Shown: positions 8,219-20,775, counted from the stretch's first letter. The stretch: DNA of 64,000 nucleotides from Vibrio sp. J1-1 (GCF_021728395.1 NZ_JAKKCM010000007.1:141339-205338); one strand, 5' to 3'. Numbers and translations: made by a program. Notes: generated by a model not told the origin, from the sequence alone.

Positions 8219-8725
8219 TTCCCCCTCACTACTTCTTTTATTTCATTACCTTAATTTAATTCCCAATAAAAATTAAGTCAAAGGTTACTATTATTATACT
8301 ATCTATAAATTAGAAAATAACATTACCCTATGTTATAGAATCAAATAGATATTAAATTATCTCGTACTATATTTACTCTAATTTAAAATTGAAAAATTAA
8401 CTTATCATAAATAAATTTTTGATCTTTATTAGTCTGGATATATACTTAATGAATAAGCATTGTAGTTTGATGCTTATATTTTAGGTAAGTAGGAATGCCA
8501 TCCCAGCCTCAATTGTTGGCCTCCTCTGATTGGCATCAGCAGCCTTTCGAGAGTTAGTTTCAAAGGCGATGAGGCATATGATATGCAAACGCGCTTTCCA
8601 AGAGGATGAGTGAAAATTATCAAAGGTAGTGAGGCATGTTTTTGTTTGAGTAATTATCTCGTTAAAATGCAAAAACTTTGTGTATTTTTTCGAAATTAAG
8701 TCTTGAACACATGAGGGTGTACAAT
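8219..8725 (+). other. AT-rich accessory gap
   Basis: About 500 bp with no convincing gene. The first 260 bp are strikingly AT-rich compared with the flanks, the kind of DNA that H-NS binds. The second half is less AT-rich and holds two copies of a 17-bp repeat exactly 60 bp apart (8561-8577 and 8621-8637). It separates the conserved qmcA-nfeD block from a small secreted-protein gene, and looks like a site of insertion or loss. Confidence 0.5.
8561..8637 (+). repeat. 17-bp imperfect direct repeat, period 60 bp
   Basis: CAAAGGCGATGAGGCAT (8561) and CAAAGGTAGTGAGGCAT (8621) differ at three positions and start exactly 60 bp apart. The period is a multiple of three. On the minus strand an open frame (8481-8672) reads CLIAFETN and CLTTFDNF at the two copies, so the repeat is visible at protein level, but I cannot show that this frame is expressed. 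Confidence 0.5.
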
Positions 8726-8905
8726 ATGAAACTATTAGTTGGAATATTATTATTTTCAGCCACTATTCCATTTAGCATTCAAGCAAATGGATCTTCAGTA
8801 GGGAGAACATTAGCCCCTGAAATTAGATGTGAGTTGCCAAACGGTAATGTTGAAATTTTACCACCACTCTATTGCAAAATATATGGTGGGCAAGAAACAA
8901 AATAA
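8726..8905 (+). CDS. Small secreted or periplasmic protein, unknown function
   Basis: A 59-residue protein: a signal peptide (MKLLVGILLFSATIPFSIQA, cleavage likely after QA) and a mature part of about 39 residues with two cysteines (IRCELPNG and PLYCKIYGG) that could form one disulfide. The ATG at 8726 is preferred over one 48 bp upstream because it starts directly at the signal peptide and follows GAGGGTG. It is followed by a terminator. It lies in an AT-rich accessory pocket. I do not recognise a family. Confidence 0.55.
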   Translation: MKLLVGILLFSATIPFSIQANGSSVGRTLAPEIRCELPNGNVEILPPLYCKIYGGQETK

Positions 8906-8906
8906 G

Positions 8907-8931
8907 AAAAGGAGCCTGATGGCCCCTTTTT
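8907..8931. terminator. Bidirectional terminator between small secreted gene and chitoporin
   Basis: AAAAGGAGCC, loop TGAT, GGCCCCTTTTT with one mismatch. T-runs exist on both strands, so it can end the small secreted gene (+) and the chitoporin gene (-), whose stop is 30 bp away. Confidence 0.7.
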
Positions 8932-8960
8932 GATTACCCTAGTTCAACGAAACAAATAGT

Positions 8961-10370
8961 TTAGTTGAAGCTGTAAGGGATAAGAACTTGTAGACGTAAA
9001 TCTGTCTCGTCAGCATCATTTGCACCTGCATACTCATCACGCTCTAAGATAGTTCCGTGTAGGCGAACTGTTGAGCCTTTAAGTGCACCGCTCTGTAGAG
9101 AGTAAGATACTGTTGCATTGAATGCGTACTCGCTTTCGTAATCCCAGTCACCTGATGCACCGCTAGCTGCTGAGTCAGCACCAGAACCGTAGCCAAAGCC
9201 TAGGTAGTAGTTCCAGCCATTACCTTGGTTGTAAGATAGACGGTTGTACCATGCTAGCTCGCCCGCTTTGTTCCAGTCAGATAGAGCATCCCACCACTGA
9301 GACCAAGTACCGTTGTTCATACCGTAAGTGTGAATAGTACGAGGAACGAAGTCAGAACGGTTATCTGTGTCTGTGTAACGTAGTTCAGACATCCATGATA
9401 GCTTGTCGAAAGATTGATTCCAGGATAGGCCTGTGTGGTAGCCCAATCCATCGTATTTAACATCATCGTCAACACCATAGAAATCGAATGCTATGCTCGC
9501 ACTATCACTTACTGTGTACTTCAAGTACGCTTTGTAAGACGTGTTGTCAGTTTCATTGTGGTAGCTAGTTACTTGACCTGCCCCCCAATCGACATCATTC
9601 GCATATTTAACGCCTGTCGCTTGGCCAAAACCTAGTTGGAAGAACAAGCTGTCAGTGATATTGCCGTTTAGGCCTAAAGAGTGTAGGTAGCTCCATGAAG
9701 TGTCAGACCAAAGTGCTGGAGCGTAGTCATCTTCGTGAAGTAGCCAAGGTGCTGTAAATTGATCTGCACCGAAGTAGCTTAGGTTGAAATCGCCTAGCTT
9801 AGCATTTAGCTCGAAACCACGGTAAGTGCCAGGAACGAAGCTCCATACGTTACCGATAGTTCCGTTACCACCAGCTTGCAACATACCAAAACGCGCGTTG
9901 AAGTTTTCGTTCGCTTTAAACTTAAGCGCTGCTTTGTAAACTTTAAGTTGTTTGCCATCACCTGCACCCCAGTCGAGGTTATTACAAGTGGAGATTTCGT
10001 TACATAGGTAGCCTTCGTTTGAATTGTAAAGGCTGTCGTTGTAAAGGTCGCCAGAGTAGTAAGCCGCAACGTCCGCACCTAACCAACCACCGTGGTAACC
10101 TGAAGTAAAGTCTAAAATTGCGTTGTAAGAAGAGTAGTTTAGACGGCTCCAACGGTCTCCGTTATCACCACCAGGTTTACCTGACGTACGAGTACGTGAA
10201 CGAGTGTCAACTACGAACAAACCATTTAAACTAGATTCGTGCATAAATTCGTTAACTTTCTCGACATATTCTCCACCAGCAGAGCTCTCAGTTGATGCAC
10301 TGACTGGAGCTACAGCAACTACACCAAACATTGCCGCAGTTAGGGCAGATACCTTAAAAAATTTGTCCAT
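8961..10370 (-). CDS. chiP: Chitoporin, OprD-family outer-membrane channel
   Basis: A 469-residue outer-membrane protein with a signal peptide (cleavage after VSA at about residue 25) and the C-terminal aromatic residue (YSFN end) needed for barrel insertion. The early mature sequence SSLNGLFVVDTRSRTRTSG resembles the OprD family start. Alternating beta-strands rich in Tyr, Trp and Gly run throughout. In Vibrio cholerae the porin gene beside ligA is the chitin-oligosaccharide porin, and the neighbourhood ligA-zipA-cysZ here is the same. Assignment rests on family look plus synteny; substrate specificity is inferred. Confidence 0.8.
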   Translation of the reverse strand: MDKFFKVSALTAAMFGVVAVAPVSASTESSAGGEYVEKVNEFMHESSLNGLFVVDTRSRTRTSGKPGGDNGDRWSRLNYSSYNAILDFTSGYHGGWLGADVAAYYSGDLYNDSLYNSNEGYLCNEISTCNNLDWGAGDGKQLKVYKAALKFKANENFNARFGMLQAGGNGTIGNVWSFVPGTYRGFELNAKLGDFNLSYFGADQFTAPWLLHEDDYAPALWSDTSWSYLHSLGLNGNITDSLFFQLGFGQATGVKYANDVDWGAGQVTSYHNETDNTSYKAYLKYTVSDSASIAFDFYGVDDDVKYDGLGYHTGLSWNQSFDKLSWMSELRYTDTDNRSDFVPRTIHTYGMNNGTWSQWWDALSDWNKAGELAWYNRLSYNQGNGWNYYLGFGYGSGADSAASGASGDWDYESEYAFNATVSYSLQSGALKGSTVRLHGTILERDEYAGANDADETDLRLQVLIPYSFN

Positions 10371-10813
10371 GGATAAACTCCTAAAAATAGATATAGCTGT
10401 ATTTTTCTATCTCACCTTTAGTTGGCCGCCGAAGGAGAGAAGTAATTTCATGGTAAAGCTTCGTTATTCCTAACTCGGCTTTTTTGTTCCTGCATACACA
10501 CCTTGTGTAACACGCTATCAAGACTAACTTCGCGACTAAAAACATCCAAATGGAACTTATTTTTTTTCTAAAAAAATATGAGCCACAACAAAGTTCCATA
10601 TAAGTTGTTGATCCAGATCTTATTTTTACAAACCTTAGACTAACCAGGAAAAATCAATATAAATCAAACAGATAATCACGCTAAAAAGTCCCATATGAAG
10701 TGCCTCGCAGAGTATGAAACAAAATAACTCTAATCCCCCAAGGAGAGATCTTGATCACTGAAAAGGTTAAATCATTCTAATAACAGAAATATCTGGACTT
10801 AATAAAAGGCATT
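10371..10813 (-). promoter_or_regulatory. Long chitoporin leader/promoter region
   Basis: About 440 bp between chiP and the ligA terminator, with no gene I can support. It is AT-rich and must hold the chiP promoter and a possibly long untranslated leader. I could not fix a -10/-35 pair or a convincing CRP site by eye. Confidence 0.35.
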
Positions 10814-10846
10814 AAAAAACCCCAGAAGCATAGCTACTGGGGCTTA
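10814..10846 (-). terminator. Terminator of ligA
   Basis: CCCCAG ... CTGGGG stem; on the minus strand it is followed by a run of six T. It lies 30 bp after the ligA stop. Confidence 0.85.
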
Positions 10847-10875
10847 TTAGAAAGGTAATTACGTTTTGGCTTAAC

Positions 10876-13919
<3,044 letters not shown>

Positions 13920-14163
13920 TATTTACTCTCAATATACTTGTTTGTACTACTCGCAGTTCCTTGAGCAGCAACCCAAGTGTAATTATTCTGAATGATACGT
14001 TTACTTTACCAAAACTATATGGAGGTTTAGAACAACTTAATGCAAGAAGTTCACTTTTTTGTTGTGATTCTTGCCACGATTCCACTTTACGATAGACCTT
14101 TTGTTAAGGCATTGAAAGAAAAGTCGCGACAGGTACAATGAATTTTCTTTCTCTCAAAACGAA

Positions 14164-14913
14164 ATGGATATGACGCTAAACAATCAGCCAAAAACCGGAT
14201 TCGGTTATTTCCTGTATGGAATAAAGCTAGCACTATCTCCAAAGATCAGACGCTTTGTTGTATTACCACTATTAGCGAACGTTCTCCTTGTCGGTGGTGC
14301 CATTTTTTATCTGTTCTCTCACTTAAATGTATGGATTGAGAACTGGATTGGTCAATTGCCAGGGTTCCTATCCTGGCTAACCTATGTGCTTTGGCCTCTG
14401 CTCGCGCTAACCATACTTGCCACGTTCTCGTATTTCTTTAGTACTTTAGCAAACTTTATCGCTGCACCGTTCAACGGACTGCTGGCAGAGAAAGTAGAAG
14501 AATACCTAACCGGACAAAAAATCAATGATGACGGCTTCACTGCTGTAATTAAGGATGTTCCTCGAGTCTTAGCACGAGAGTGGCGTAAGCTGCTTTATGT
14601 ATTGCCTAAAGCGATTGGTTTGTTTTTGCTACTACTGATCCCTGCGCTCGGTCAAACCGTTGGTCCATTCCTTTGGTTTATCTTCACGGCCTGGATATTG
14701 GCTATCCAGTACTGTGATTACCCCTTTGATAACCACAAAATTCCCTTCAACGATATGCGTTACAAATTGAAACAAAAACAAGGTAAAACCTATGGATTTG
14801 GCGTTTTAGTTTCTGTATTCACAACCATTCCAATTTTGAACCTTATCGTCATGCCCGTTGCGATATGCGGTGCCACTGCAATGTGGGTCGCTGAGTTCAA
14901 ACACCAAAGGTAA
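14164..14913 (+). CDS. cysZ: Sulfate transporter CysZ
   Basis: A 249-residue inner-membrane protein for sulfate uptake, feeding the cysteine pathway whose last enzyme (cysK) follows. It has long hydrophobic segments at about 25-55, 65-105, 145-180 and 205-235, and conserved blocks GFGYFLYGIKLAL, NFIAAPFNGLLAEKVEEYLTG and DYPFDNH. A second in-frame ATG two codons downstream could be the true start. It is divergent from zipA across a 244-bp gap that must hold both promoters. cysK follows after 163 bp. Confidence 0.93.
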   Translation: MDMTLNNQPKTGFGYFLYGIKLALSPKIRRFVVLPLLANVLLVGGAIFYLFSHLNVWIENWIGQLPGFLSWLTYVLWPLLALTILATFSYFFSTLANFIAAPFNGLLAEKVEEYLTGQKINDDGFTAVIKDVPRVLAREWRKLLYVLPKAIGLFLLLLIPALGQTVGPFLWFIFTAWILAIQYCDYPFDNHKIPFNDMRYKLKQKQGKTYGFGVLVSVFTTIPILNLIVMPVAICGATAMWVAEFKHQR

Positions 14914-15076
14914 TCGATTCGTTTCCTGAAGCACGGGAAAGGCATCTGCTTTTCCCGATTACCTCGCTGAAATCTGGACAACCTAATAAGATATAACTTT
15001 TTAATCCTTTTCCTTTTTTTTAGACCTAATATTCTTCTAACTATATTCACAAAACGTGTAATGAAGGAACATAACT

Positions 15077-16045
15077 ATGAGCAAGATCTACGAAGATAAC
15101 TCTCTTACTATTGGTAACACTCCCCTAGTTCGCTTAAACAAAGTGAGCAAAGGCAACGTTCTAGCAAAAATCGAAGCGCGTAACCCAAGCTTCAGTGTTA
15201 AGTGCCGTATCGGTGCGAACATGATTTGGGATGCAGAGAAGTCTGGCAAACTTAAGCCAGGCGTAGAACTAGTAGAGCCAACCAGTGGTAACACAGGTAT
15301 CGCATTAGCGTTCGTAGCAGCGGCTCGCGGTTACAAACTAACTTTAACTATGCCTGAATCTATGAGCCTAGAGCGTCGTAAGCTACTTAAAGCGCTTGGT
15401 GCAAACCTTGAGCTAACTGAAGCGGCTAAAGGCATGAAGGGTGCTATTGCTAAAGCAGAAGAAATCGTTGCTAGCAATCCAGACAAGTACCTACTTCTTC
15501 AACAGTTCAACAACCCAGCAAACCCAGAGATTCACGAGAAGACCACTGGCCCAGAAATCTGGGAAGCGACTGACGGTGAAATCGACGTGCTTGTTGCTGG
15601 TGTTGGTACTGGCGGTACAATTACAGGTACAAGCCGTTACATTAAAGGCGAAAAAGGCAAAGCGATTACTTCTGTTGCTGTAGAACCTGCAGAGTCACCA
15701 GTCATTGCACAAGCGCTAGCAGGTGAAGAGATCCAACCAGCACCACACAAAATTCAAGGTATCGGTGCAGGTTTCATCCCAGGTAACCTAGATTTAGAGC
15801 TTCTAGACCGCGTTGAGCCAGTTACTTCTGAAGAGGCGATTGAGATGGCTCGCCGTCTAATGGAAGAGGAAGGTATCCTTGCTGGCATCTCTTCTGGCGC
15901 AGCAGTAGTAGCAGCGAACCGAATTGCGGAACTTCCTGAATTTGAAGGAAAAACTATCGTAACAATTCTACCAAGCTCTGGTGAACGTTACCTAAGTACT
16001 GCATTATTTGCAGGTATCTTTACGGAAAAAGAGAACGAACAGTAA
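15077..16045 (+). CDS. cysK: Cysteine synthase A (O-acetylserine sulfhydrylase)
   Basis: A 322-residue PLP enzyme that makes cysteine from O-acetylserine and sulfide. K42 in NPSFSVKCR is the PLP lysine, TSGNTG (69-74) is the substrate loop, and [10 protein letters not shown] binds the PLP phosphate. The length matches CysK rather than CysM. Ribosome site AAGGAAC. It follows cysZ and is ended by a strong terminator, so it forms a unit separate from ptsH. The codon choice (CTA/GTA-rich, rare-codon-free) is that of a highly expressed Vibrio gene. Confidence 0.96.
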   Translation: MSKIYEDNSLTIGNTPLVRLNKVSKGNVLAKIEARNPSFSVKCRIGANMIWDAEKSGKLKPGVELVEPTSGNTGIALAFVAAARGYKLTLTMPESMSLERRKLLKALGANLELTEAAKGMKGAIAKAEEIVASNPDKYLLLQQFNNPANPEIHEKTTGPEIWEATDGEIDVLVAGVGTGGTITGTSRYIKGEKGKAITSVAVEPAESPVIAQALAGEEIQPAPHKIQGIGAGFIPGNLDLELLDRVEPVTSEEAIEMARRLMEEEGILAGISSGAAVVAANRIAELPEFEGKTIVTILPSSGERYLSTALFAGIFTEKENEQ

Positions 16046-16071
16046 TATGTGTTCAAATCAATTTTTCGTCT

Positions 16072-16098
16072 AAAAAAGCCCCGTTCAGGGGCTTTTTT
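16072..16098 (+). terminator. Terminator of cysK
   Basis: AAAAAAGCCCC, loop GTTCA, GGGGCTTTTTT. Classic strong hairpin 26 bp after the cysK stop; symmetrical, so it can work on both strands. Confidence 0.92.
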
Positions 16099-16342
16099 GT
16101 TGATCCCTGCCCCACCTTTGGTAATATCAGGGTGTTTTATTTCTAGCTTCAAAATAAAGAAGCAGAACACAAAAAGGTTTCAAAGTGATTACGCACGCAA
16201 ACAGTTGCGCAATCGCAAATCTTTTGACTAGTATCAGAACTAACACGCTTTGAACTCTCCCGTGCTAGCGCACAAGGTATAAAGCAGTTAAGCTCAAACT
16301 AGTCACTACTAACAAAAAAATACATTTATTGGGGTATATCAC

Positions 16343-16600
16343 ATGTACGAGAAGCAAGTAGAAATCACAGCAGAAAACGGTCTTCACACTCGTCCAGCTG
16401 CACAGTTTGTAAAAGAAGCGAAAGCATTCGATGCAGACATCACTGTGACTTCTAACGGTAAAAGCGCTAGCGCTAAGAGCCTATTCAAACTACAAACACT
16501 AGGCCTAGTAAAAGGTACTCAAGTAACTATCTCTGCTGAAGGCCCACAAGCTCAACAAGCAGTTGATCACCTAGTTGCTCTAATGGACCAGCTGCACTAA
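16343..16600 (+). CDS. ptsH: Phosphocarrier protein HPr
   Basis: An 85-residue HPr that relays phosphate from enzyme I to the sugar-specific EIIA proteins. H15 in NGLHTRPAA is the phosphorylated histidine, and S46 is in the usual regulatory position. The ATG follows GGGGTATATCAC. It is the first gene of ptsH-ptsI-crr. The 297-bp upstream gap holds its promoter. A stem-loop in the gap before ptsI probably lowers expression of the distal genes. Confidence 0.97.
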   Translation: MYEKQVEITAENGLHTRPAAQFVKEAKAFDADITVTSNGKSASAKSLFKLQTLGLVKGTQVTISAEGPQAQQAVDHLVALMDQLH

Positions 16601-16617
16601 TCGGTGTCTCCTACTCC

Positions 16618-16648
16618 AAAAGCCATTTTGTGAAAACAAAATGGCTTT
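16618..16648 (+). promoter_or_regulatory. Intercistronic hairpin between ptsH and ptsI
   Basis: Perfect 13-bp stem AAAGCCATTTTGT / ACAAAATGGCTTT with a GAAA tetraloop, followed only by a weak GTTGG tail. This looks like a partial terminator or an mRNA-stability element that would leave more HPr than enzyme I. Confidence 0.65.
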
Positions 16649-16741
16649 GTTGGAAATAGGCTCTAAACTAAGCTAAAACTATTCGTTAGCACACCCATTA
16701 TTCTCCCGTTTTATAAAGTTGACCAAACTTAAGGTAAGGCT

Positions 16742-18466
16742 ATGATTTCAGGCATCCTAGCATCTCCTGGTATTGCAATCGGTAAAGCACTACTACTTCA
16801 AGAAGATGAAATTGTCCTAAACACAAACACTATTTCTGATGATCAAGTAGAAGCTGAAGTTCAGCGTTTCTTTGACGCTCGAGATAAATCTTCCGCTCAA
16901 CTAGAAACAATCAAGCAAAAAGCGCTTGAGACGTTTGGTGAAGAAAAAGAAGCGATCTTTGAAGGTCACATTATGCTTCTTGAAGACGAAGAGCTAGAAG
17001 AAGAAATCCTAGCACTAATCAAAAACGACAAGCTGACTGCTGATAACGCTATTCACACAGTTATCGAAGAGCAAGCATGTGCTCTTGAGTCTCTAGACGA
17101 CGAATACCTGAAAGAACGTGCAACTGACATCCGTGATATCGGTTCTCGTTTTGTTAAGAACGCACTAGGCATCAACATCGTTTCGCTAAGCGACATCAAT
17201 GAAGAAGTTATCCTAGTCGCTTACGACCTAACACCATCAGAAACTGCGCAAATTAACCTCGATTACGTTCTCGGTTTTGCTTGTGATATCGGTGGTCGTA
17301 CATCTCACACTTCAATCATGGCTCGCTCACTTGAGCTACCTGCTATCGTTGGTACTAACGACATCACTAAGCAAGTAAAGAACGGCGACATGCTGATTCT
17401 TGACGCAATGAACAACAAAGTTGTTGTGAACCCTTCTGAAGCTGAGCTAGAAGAAGCAAAAGCAGTTAAAGCTGCATTCATAGCGGAAAAAGAAGAGCTA
17501 GCAAAACTGAAAGATCTACACGCAGAAACGACTGACGGTCACCGTGTAGAAGTTTGCGGCAACATCGGTACAGTGAAAGACTGTGATGGCATCATCCGTA
17601 ACGGTGGTGAAGGCGTTGGTCTGTACCGTACAGAATTCCTATTTATGGACCGTACTGCGCTACCAACTGAAGACGAACAGTACCAAGCGTACAAAGAAGT
17701 TGCGGAAGCAATGCACGGTCAAGCTGTGATCATCCGTACTATGGATATCGGCGGCGACAAAGATCTACCATACATGGATCTACCTCAAGAGATGAACCCG
17801 TTCCTAGGCTGGCGTGCAGTACGTATCAGCTTGGACCGTCGTGAAATCCTTCGTGACCAGCTACGTGGTATCCTACGTGCTTCTGCACACGGCAAACTAC
17901 GTATCATGTTCCCAATGATCATCTCTGTTGAAGAAATCCGTGAGCTTAAGAAAGCAATCGAAGAGTACAAAGCAGAGCTACGCGCTGAAGGTCATGCTTT
18001 CGACGAAAACATCGAAATCGGTGTTATGGTTGAGACTCCAGCAGCAGCAGCAATCGCGCACCACCTAGCGAAAGAAGTGTCATTCTTCTCTATCGGTACT
18101 AATGACCTGACTCAGTACACACTAGCGGTTGACCGTGGTAACGAGATGATTTCTCACCTATACAACCCACTATCACCAGCGGTACTAACTGTGATCAAGC
18201 AAGTTATTGATGCATCTCACGCTGAAGGTAAATGGACTGGTATGTGTGGTGAGCTTGCAGGTGATGAGCGTGCAACTCTGCTACTTCTAGGTATGGGTCT
18301 GGATGAGTTCTCTATGAGCGGTATCTCTATCCCTAAAGTGAAGAAAGTTATACGTAACTCTAACTTCGCAGAAGTGAAAGCAATGGCGGAAGAAGCACTT
18401 TCTCTACCAACAGCCGCTGAGATTGAAGCAGTCGTTGAAAAGTTCATTGCTGAGAAAGCTCAGTAA
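16742..18466 (+). CDS. ptsI: PTS enzyme I (PEP-protein phosphotransferase)
   Basis: A 574-residue enzyme that takes phosphate from phosphoenolpyruvate and passes it to HPr. H189 in [13 protein letters not shown] is the active-site histidine. The C-terminal PEP-binding barrel includes RTEFLFM, the GIGVMVE-like segment and the catalytic cysteine in GMCGELA. The length equals E. coli EI. It is 141 bp after ptsH and 121 bp before crr, both gaps containing stable hairpins. Confidence 0.97.
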   Translation: MISGILASPGIAIGKALLLQEDEIVLNTNTISDDQVEAEVQRFFDARDKSSAQLETIKQKALETFGEEKEAIFEGHIMLLEDEELEEEILALIKNDKLTADNAIHTVIEEQACALESLDDEYLKERATDIRDIGSRFVKNALGINIVSLSDINEEVILVAYDLTPSETAQINLDYVLGFACDIGGRTSHTSIMARSLELPAIVGTNDITKQVKNGDMLILDAMNNKVVVNPSEAELEEAKAVKAAFIAEKEELAKLKDLHAETTDGHRVEVCGNIGTVKDCDGIIRNGGEGVGLYRTEFLFMDRTALPTEDEQYQAYKEVAEAMHGQAVIIRTMDIGGDKDLPYMDLPQEMNPFLGWRAVRISLDRREILRDQLRGILRASAHGKLRIMFPMIISVEEIRELKKAIEEYKAELRAEGHAFDENIEIGVMVETPAAAAIAHHLAKEVSFFSIGTNDLTQYTLAVDRGNEMISHLYNPLSPAVLTVIKQVIDASHAEGKWTGMCGELAGDERATLLLLGMGLDEFSMSGISIPKVKKVIRNSNFAEVKAMAEEALSLPTAAEIEAVVEKFIAEKAQ

Positions 18467-18500
18467 TACGTAGTACCAAGTAATTCAATACTTAATGGCC

Positions 18501-18527
18501 ATTGGACGGCGAAAAAAGTCGTCTAAT
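18501..18527 (+). promoter_or_regulatory. Intercistronic hairpin between ptsI and crr
   Basis: ATTGGACGGC pairs over ten positions (two G-U) with GTCGTCTAAT around a loop GAAAAAA. There is no T-run after it, so it is more likely an mRNA-processing or stabilising structure than a terminator. A separate crr promoter in this gap is possible. Confidence 0.5.
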
Positions 18528-18587
18528 GAGCTATATTGGTATACTATAATTCGATAGAATAAAACTAAACCTTAGGAGCATGACACA

Positions 18588-19097
18588 ATGGGTCTGTTTG
18601 ACAAACTTAAGAAGCTTGTATCTGATGACAGCGCTGATGCTGGTGCAATCGAAATTATCGCACCGCTTTCTGGTGAGATCGTAAACATCGAAGACGTGCC
18701 AGATGTCGTTTTCGCTGAGAAAATCGTTGGTGACGGTATTGCTATCAAGCCAGCAGGCGACAAAATGGTAGCTCCTGTAAACGGTACTATCGGTAAGATC
18801 TTCGAAACTAACCATGCATTCTCTATCGAGTCTGACGACGGTGTTGAGCTTTTCGTTCACTTCGGTATCGATACAGTTGAACTAAAAGGCGAAGGCTTCA
18901 CACGTATCGCTGAAGAAGGTCAATCAGTTAAAGCTGGCGACACTATCATTGAATTCGATCTAGCTCTTCTTGAAGAGAAAGCGAAATCAACGCTAACTCC
19001 AGTTGTTATCTCTAACATGGACGAAATCAAAGAGCTTAACAAGCTTTCTGGTTCTGTAACTGTTGGTGAAACTCCAGTTCTACGTGTAACTAAGTAA
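18588..19097 (+). CDS. crr: Glucose-specific PTS component EIIA-Glc
   Basis: A 169-residue soluble EIIA that receives phosphate from HPr, drives glucose-type EIIBC and controls adenylate cyclase and non-PTS permeases. H91 (LFVHFGID) is the phosphorylated histidine and H76 (TNHAFS) its partner. The N-terminal amphipathic [10 protein letters not shown] is the membrane-touching tail. Ribosome site TTAGGAG. Last gene of the pts operon, followed by a strong terminator. Confidence 0.97.
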   Translation: MGLFDKLKKLVSDDSADAGAIEIIAPLSGEIVNIEDVPDVVFAEKIVGDGIAIKPAGDKMVAPVNGTIGKIFETNHAFSIESDDGVELFVHFGIDTVELKGEGFTRIAEEGQSVKAGDTIIEFDLALLEEKAKSTLTPVVISNMDEIKELNKLSGSVTVGETPVLRVTK

Positions 19098-19122
19098 TTT
19101 ATACTTGCTTTCAAACACGGAT

Positions 19123-19148
19123 AAACGCTGCCATTGGCAGCGTTTTTT
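19123..19148 (+). terminator. Terminator of the pts operon
   Basis: AAACGCTGCC, loop ATT, GGCAGCGTTTTTT, 26 bp after the crr stop. Confidence 0.93.
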
Positions 19149-19347
19149 ATTGCCTGTTTTTTACGTCAAGTCTGCAATTTGGAGCAGTGAGCAGTCAGGT
19201 TATCGCGCTGAGGCCAAAGTGTAGATATCCGTAAACCGTAACTCCCTTCGCAAAACTAATAACGCCGCTAATTTATATCGCGACTAAAAACGATGTTAAC
19301 CAGGGAATAATTTGGACTGACTTCGATTGGACTGAGTAAAGCGGGAA

Positions 19348-19382
19348 AGAAAAGCCCCTTTTCCTTTGAGAGAACTGGGGCT
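19348..19382 (-). terminator. Terminator of the flagellin gene
   Basis: AGCCCC ... GGGGCT stem; on the minus strand it is followed by TTTTCTTT. It lies about 240 bp past the flagellin stop, so the flagellin mRNA would have a long 3' untranslated region. The 200 bp between this and the crr terminator show no gene. Confidence 0.65.
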
Positions 19383-19565
19383 AGGTTGGTCGCCAGAGCC
19401 TATGTGAAGATCAAGAGAAATGAACACATTTCCGGCATACCGAGTGCAACTTTACATTGAAAATGATTGGCAGGTGAGAGATGAGAGAGCCGCTCATTCT
19501 GTTATAAAGCTGCTTGCCAATAGCCCGCATTACCATCCACGTCTGGATACATTGAATACAGGCTC

Positions 19566-19616
19566 TATACCCAAACAACTTCGAGATGCTAGGTTCAGCG
19601 AGGTCGATTGGGTATA
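19566..19616. repeat. 51-bp palindromic element with TATACCCAA ends
   Basis: It starts TATACCCAA and ends TTGGGTATA, a perfect 9-bp inverted repeat. The next nine positions inside (ACAACTTCG and CGAGGTCGA) also pair in part. The centre is ATGCTAGGTTCAG. It sits 5 bp past the flagellin stop. The ends and the following ACTTCGAGATGC are reminiscent of ERIC-type ends (TATACCC...ACTTC.AG.TGC), so I read it as a short dispersed palindromic repeat; copy number cannot be judged from one window. Confidence 0.55.
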
Positions 19617-19620
19617 AAAA

Positions 19621-20775
19621 CTACTGCAATAGTGACATTGCAGAGTTTGGCAACTGTTTCGCTTGAGCAAGAATCGATGTACCTGCCTGTTGCAAAATTT
19701 GTGCTTTGGTCATTTGCGTGGTTTCTTTCGCAAAGTCTGTGTCTTTAATTCGGCTGTTCGAGGCATCGACGTTTTCCTGGATATTCGCCAAGTTATTGAT
19801 GCTGTGGCTCAGGCGGTTCTGCTTTGCACCTAAATCTGCACGCTGTGAATCAACGTACTTCAGCGCGCTGTCCAATACAGAAATCGCATTCTGAGAGCCT
19901 TGCACTGATGTCATATCAATATCTTGTACAGATGTTCTAACAGGTTCGCTGTTTAAGCCTAACTCAGACGCGAGACCACCAGAGATAGAAATGTCACCTT
20001 GAACATTTGGATGAGCCACAAAAATCTGTAGCTTGCCGTCTTCGCTCACGGACGCGTTGATCATATCTGACTGACCATTAATATATGTCGCAAGCTCTTC
20101 AATGTCGTCACCCGCTTTAGCTGTAATGCTAATGTCTAGATCATCAACATTTCCGTCTTCATCCTTTCCCATTCCTGGCAGGGTAATATTGAGATCCGCT
20201 TTAGTCGGATCGACACTCCAGTCTTTACCTTTGCCGGCTTCAGAGAAGAAAGTCACACCCCCCATGCGAGTATCATCAGCACGAATACTGGTCAGGCCCA
20301 TAATCATGGCTTCACCCGAACTCGCACCGATCTGAAACGCCGCTTCACCAAATGAACCGTTGAGTAGACGACGTCCACCGAATGAGGTTGTTTCTGCGAT
20401 ACGGTTTAGCTCATCAATCAAAGCAGAAGACTCTTCGTTAATCGCCTGACGCTCCGCCGGGGAGTTAGTACCGTTTGATGATTGAATCGCCAAATCACGC
20501 ATACGCTGCATCACTGAGGTTGCTTCGTTCATTGCGCCTTCAGCGGTTTGAGCTATCGATATACCATCGTTCGCGTTACGCATCGCCACATCTAGGCCAC
20601 GAGACTGAGCAGTAAGACGGTTCGAGATCTGTAAACCTGCCGCGTCATCTTTCGCACTGTTAATCTTGTGACCTGATGATAAGCGTTCCATCGAAGTATT
20701 TAGCTCATCTGTCGCTTTGTTTAAATAACGCTGCGCGGTCATCGCGGAGACGTTAGTACTTACTGTTACAGCCAT
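19621..20775 (-). CDS. flaC: Polar flagellin
   Basis: A 384-residue flagellin, the filament subunit exported by the flagellar type III system. The conserved D0/D1 ends are visible: N-terminal [19 protein letters not shown] ... [19 protein letters not shown], and C-terminal [20 protein letters not shown] ... [14 protein letters not shown]. The variable middle is about 130 residues. The V. parahaemolyticus locus here carries flaC, flaD and flaE; this window has a single copy, so the symbol is by position only. It has its own sigma-54-type promoter, which is unusual since most accessory Vibrio flagellins use sigma-28. Confidence 0.85.
   Translation of the reverse strand: MAVTVSTNVSAMTAQRYLNKATDELNTSMERLSSGHKINSAKDDAAGLQISNRLTAQSRGLDVAMRNANDGISIAQTAEGAMNEATSVMQRMRDLAIQSSNGTNSPAERQAINEESSALIDELNRIAETTSFGGRRLLNGSFGEAAFQIGASSGEAMIMGLTSIRADDTRMGGVTFFSEAGKGKDWSVDPTKADLNITLPGMGKDEDGNVDDLDISITAKAGDDIEELATYINGQSDMINASVSEDGKLQIFVAHPNVQGDISISGGLASELGLNSEPVRTSVQDIDMTSVQGSQNAISVLDSALKYVDSQRADLGAKQNRLSHSINNLANIQENVDASNSRIKDTDFAKETTQMTKAQILQQAGTSILAQAKQLPNSAMSLLQ

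Noticed and set aside
19420-19617. 65-codon open frame (+) behind the flagellin gene
   Set aside because: Its end is made of the palindromic element, it overlaps the flagellin 3' region on the other strand, and there is no ribosome site.
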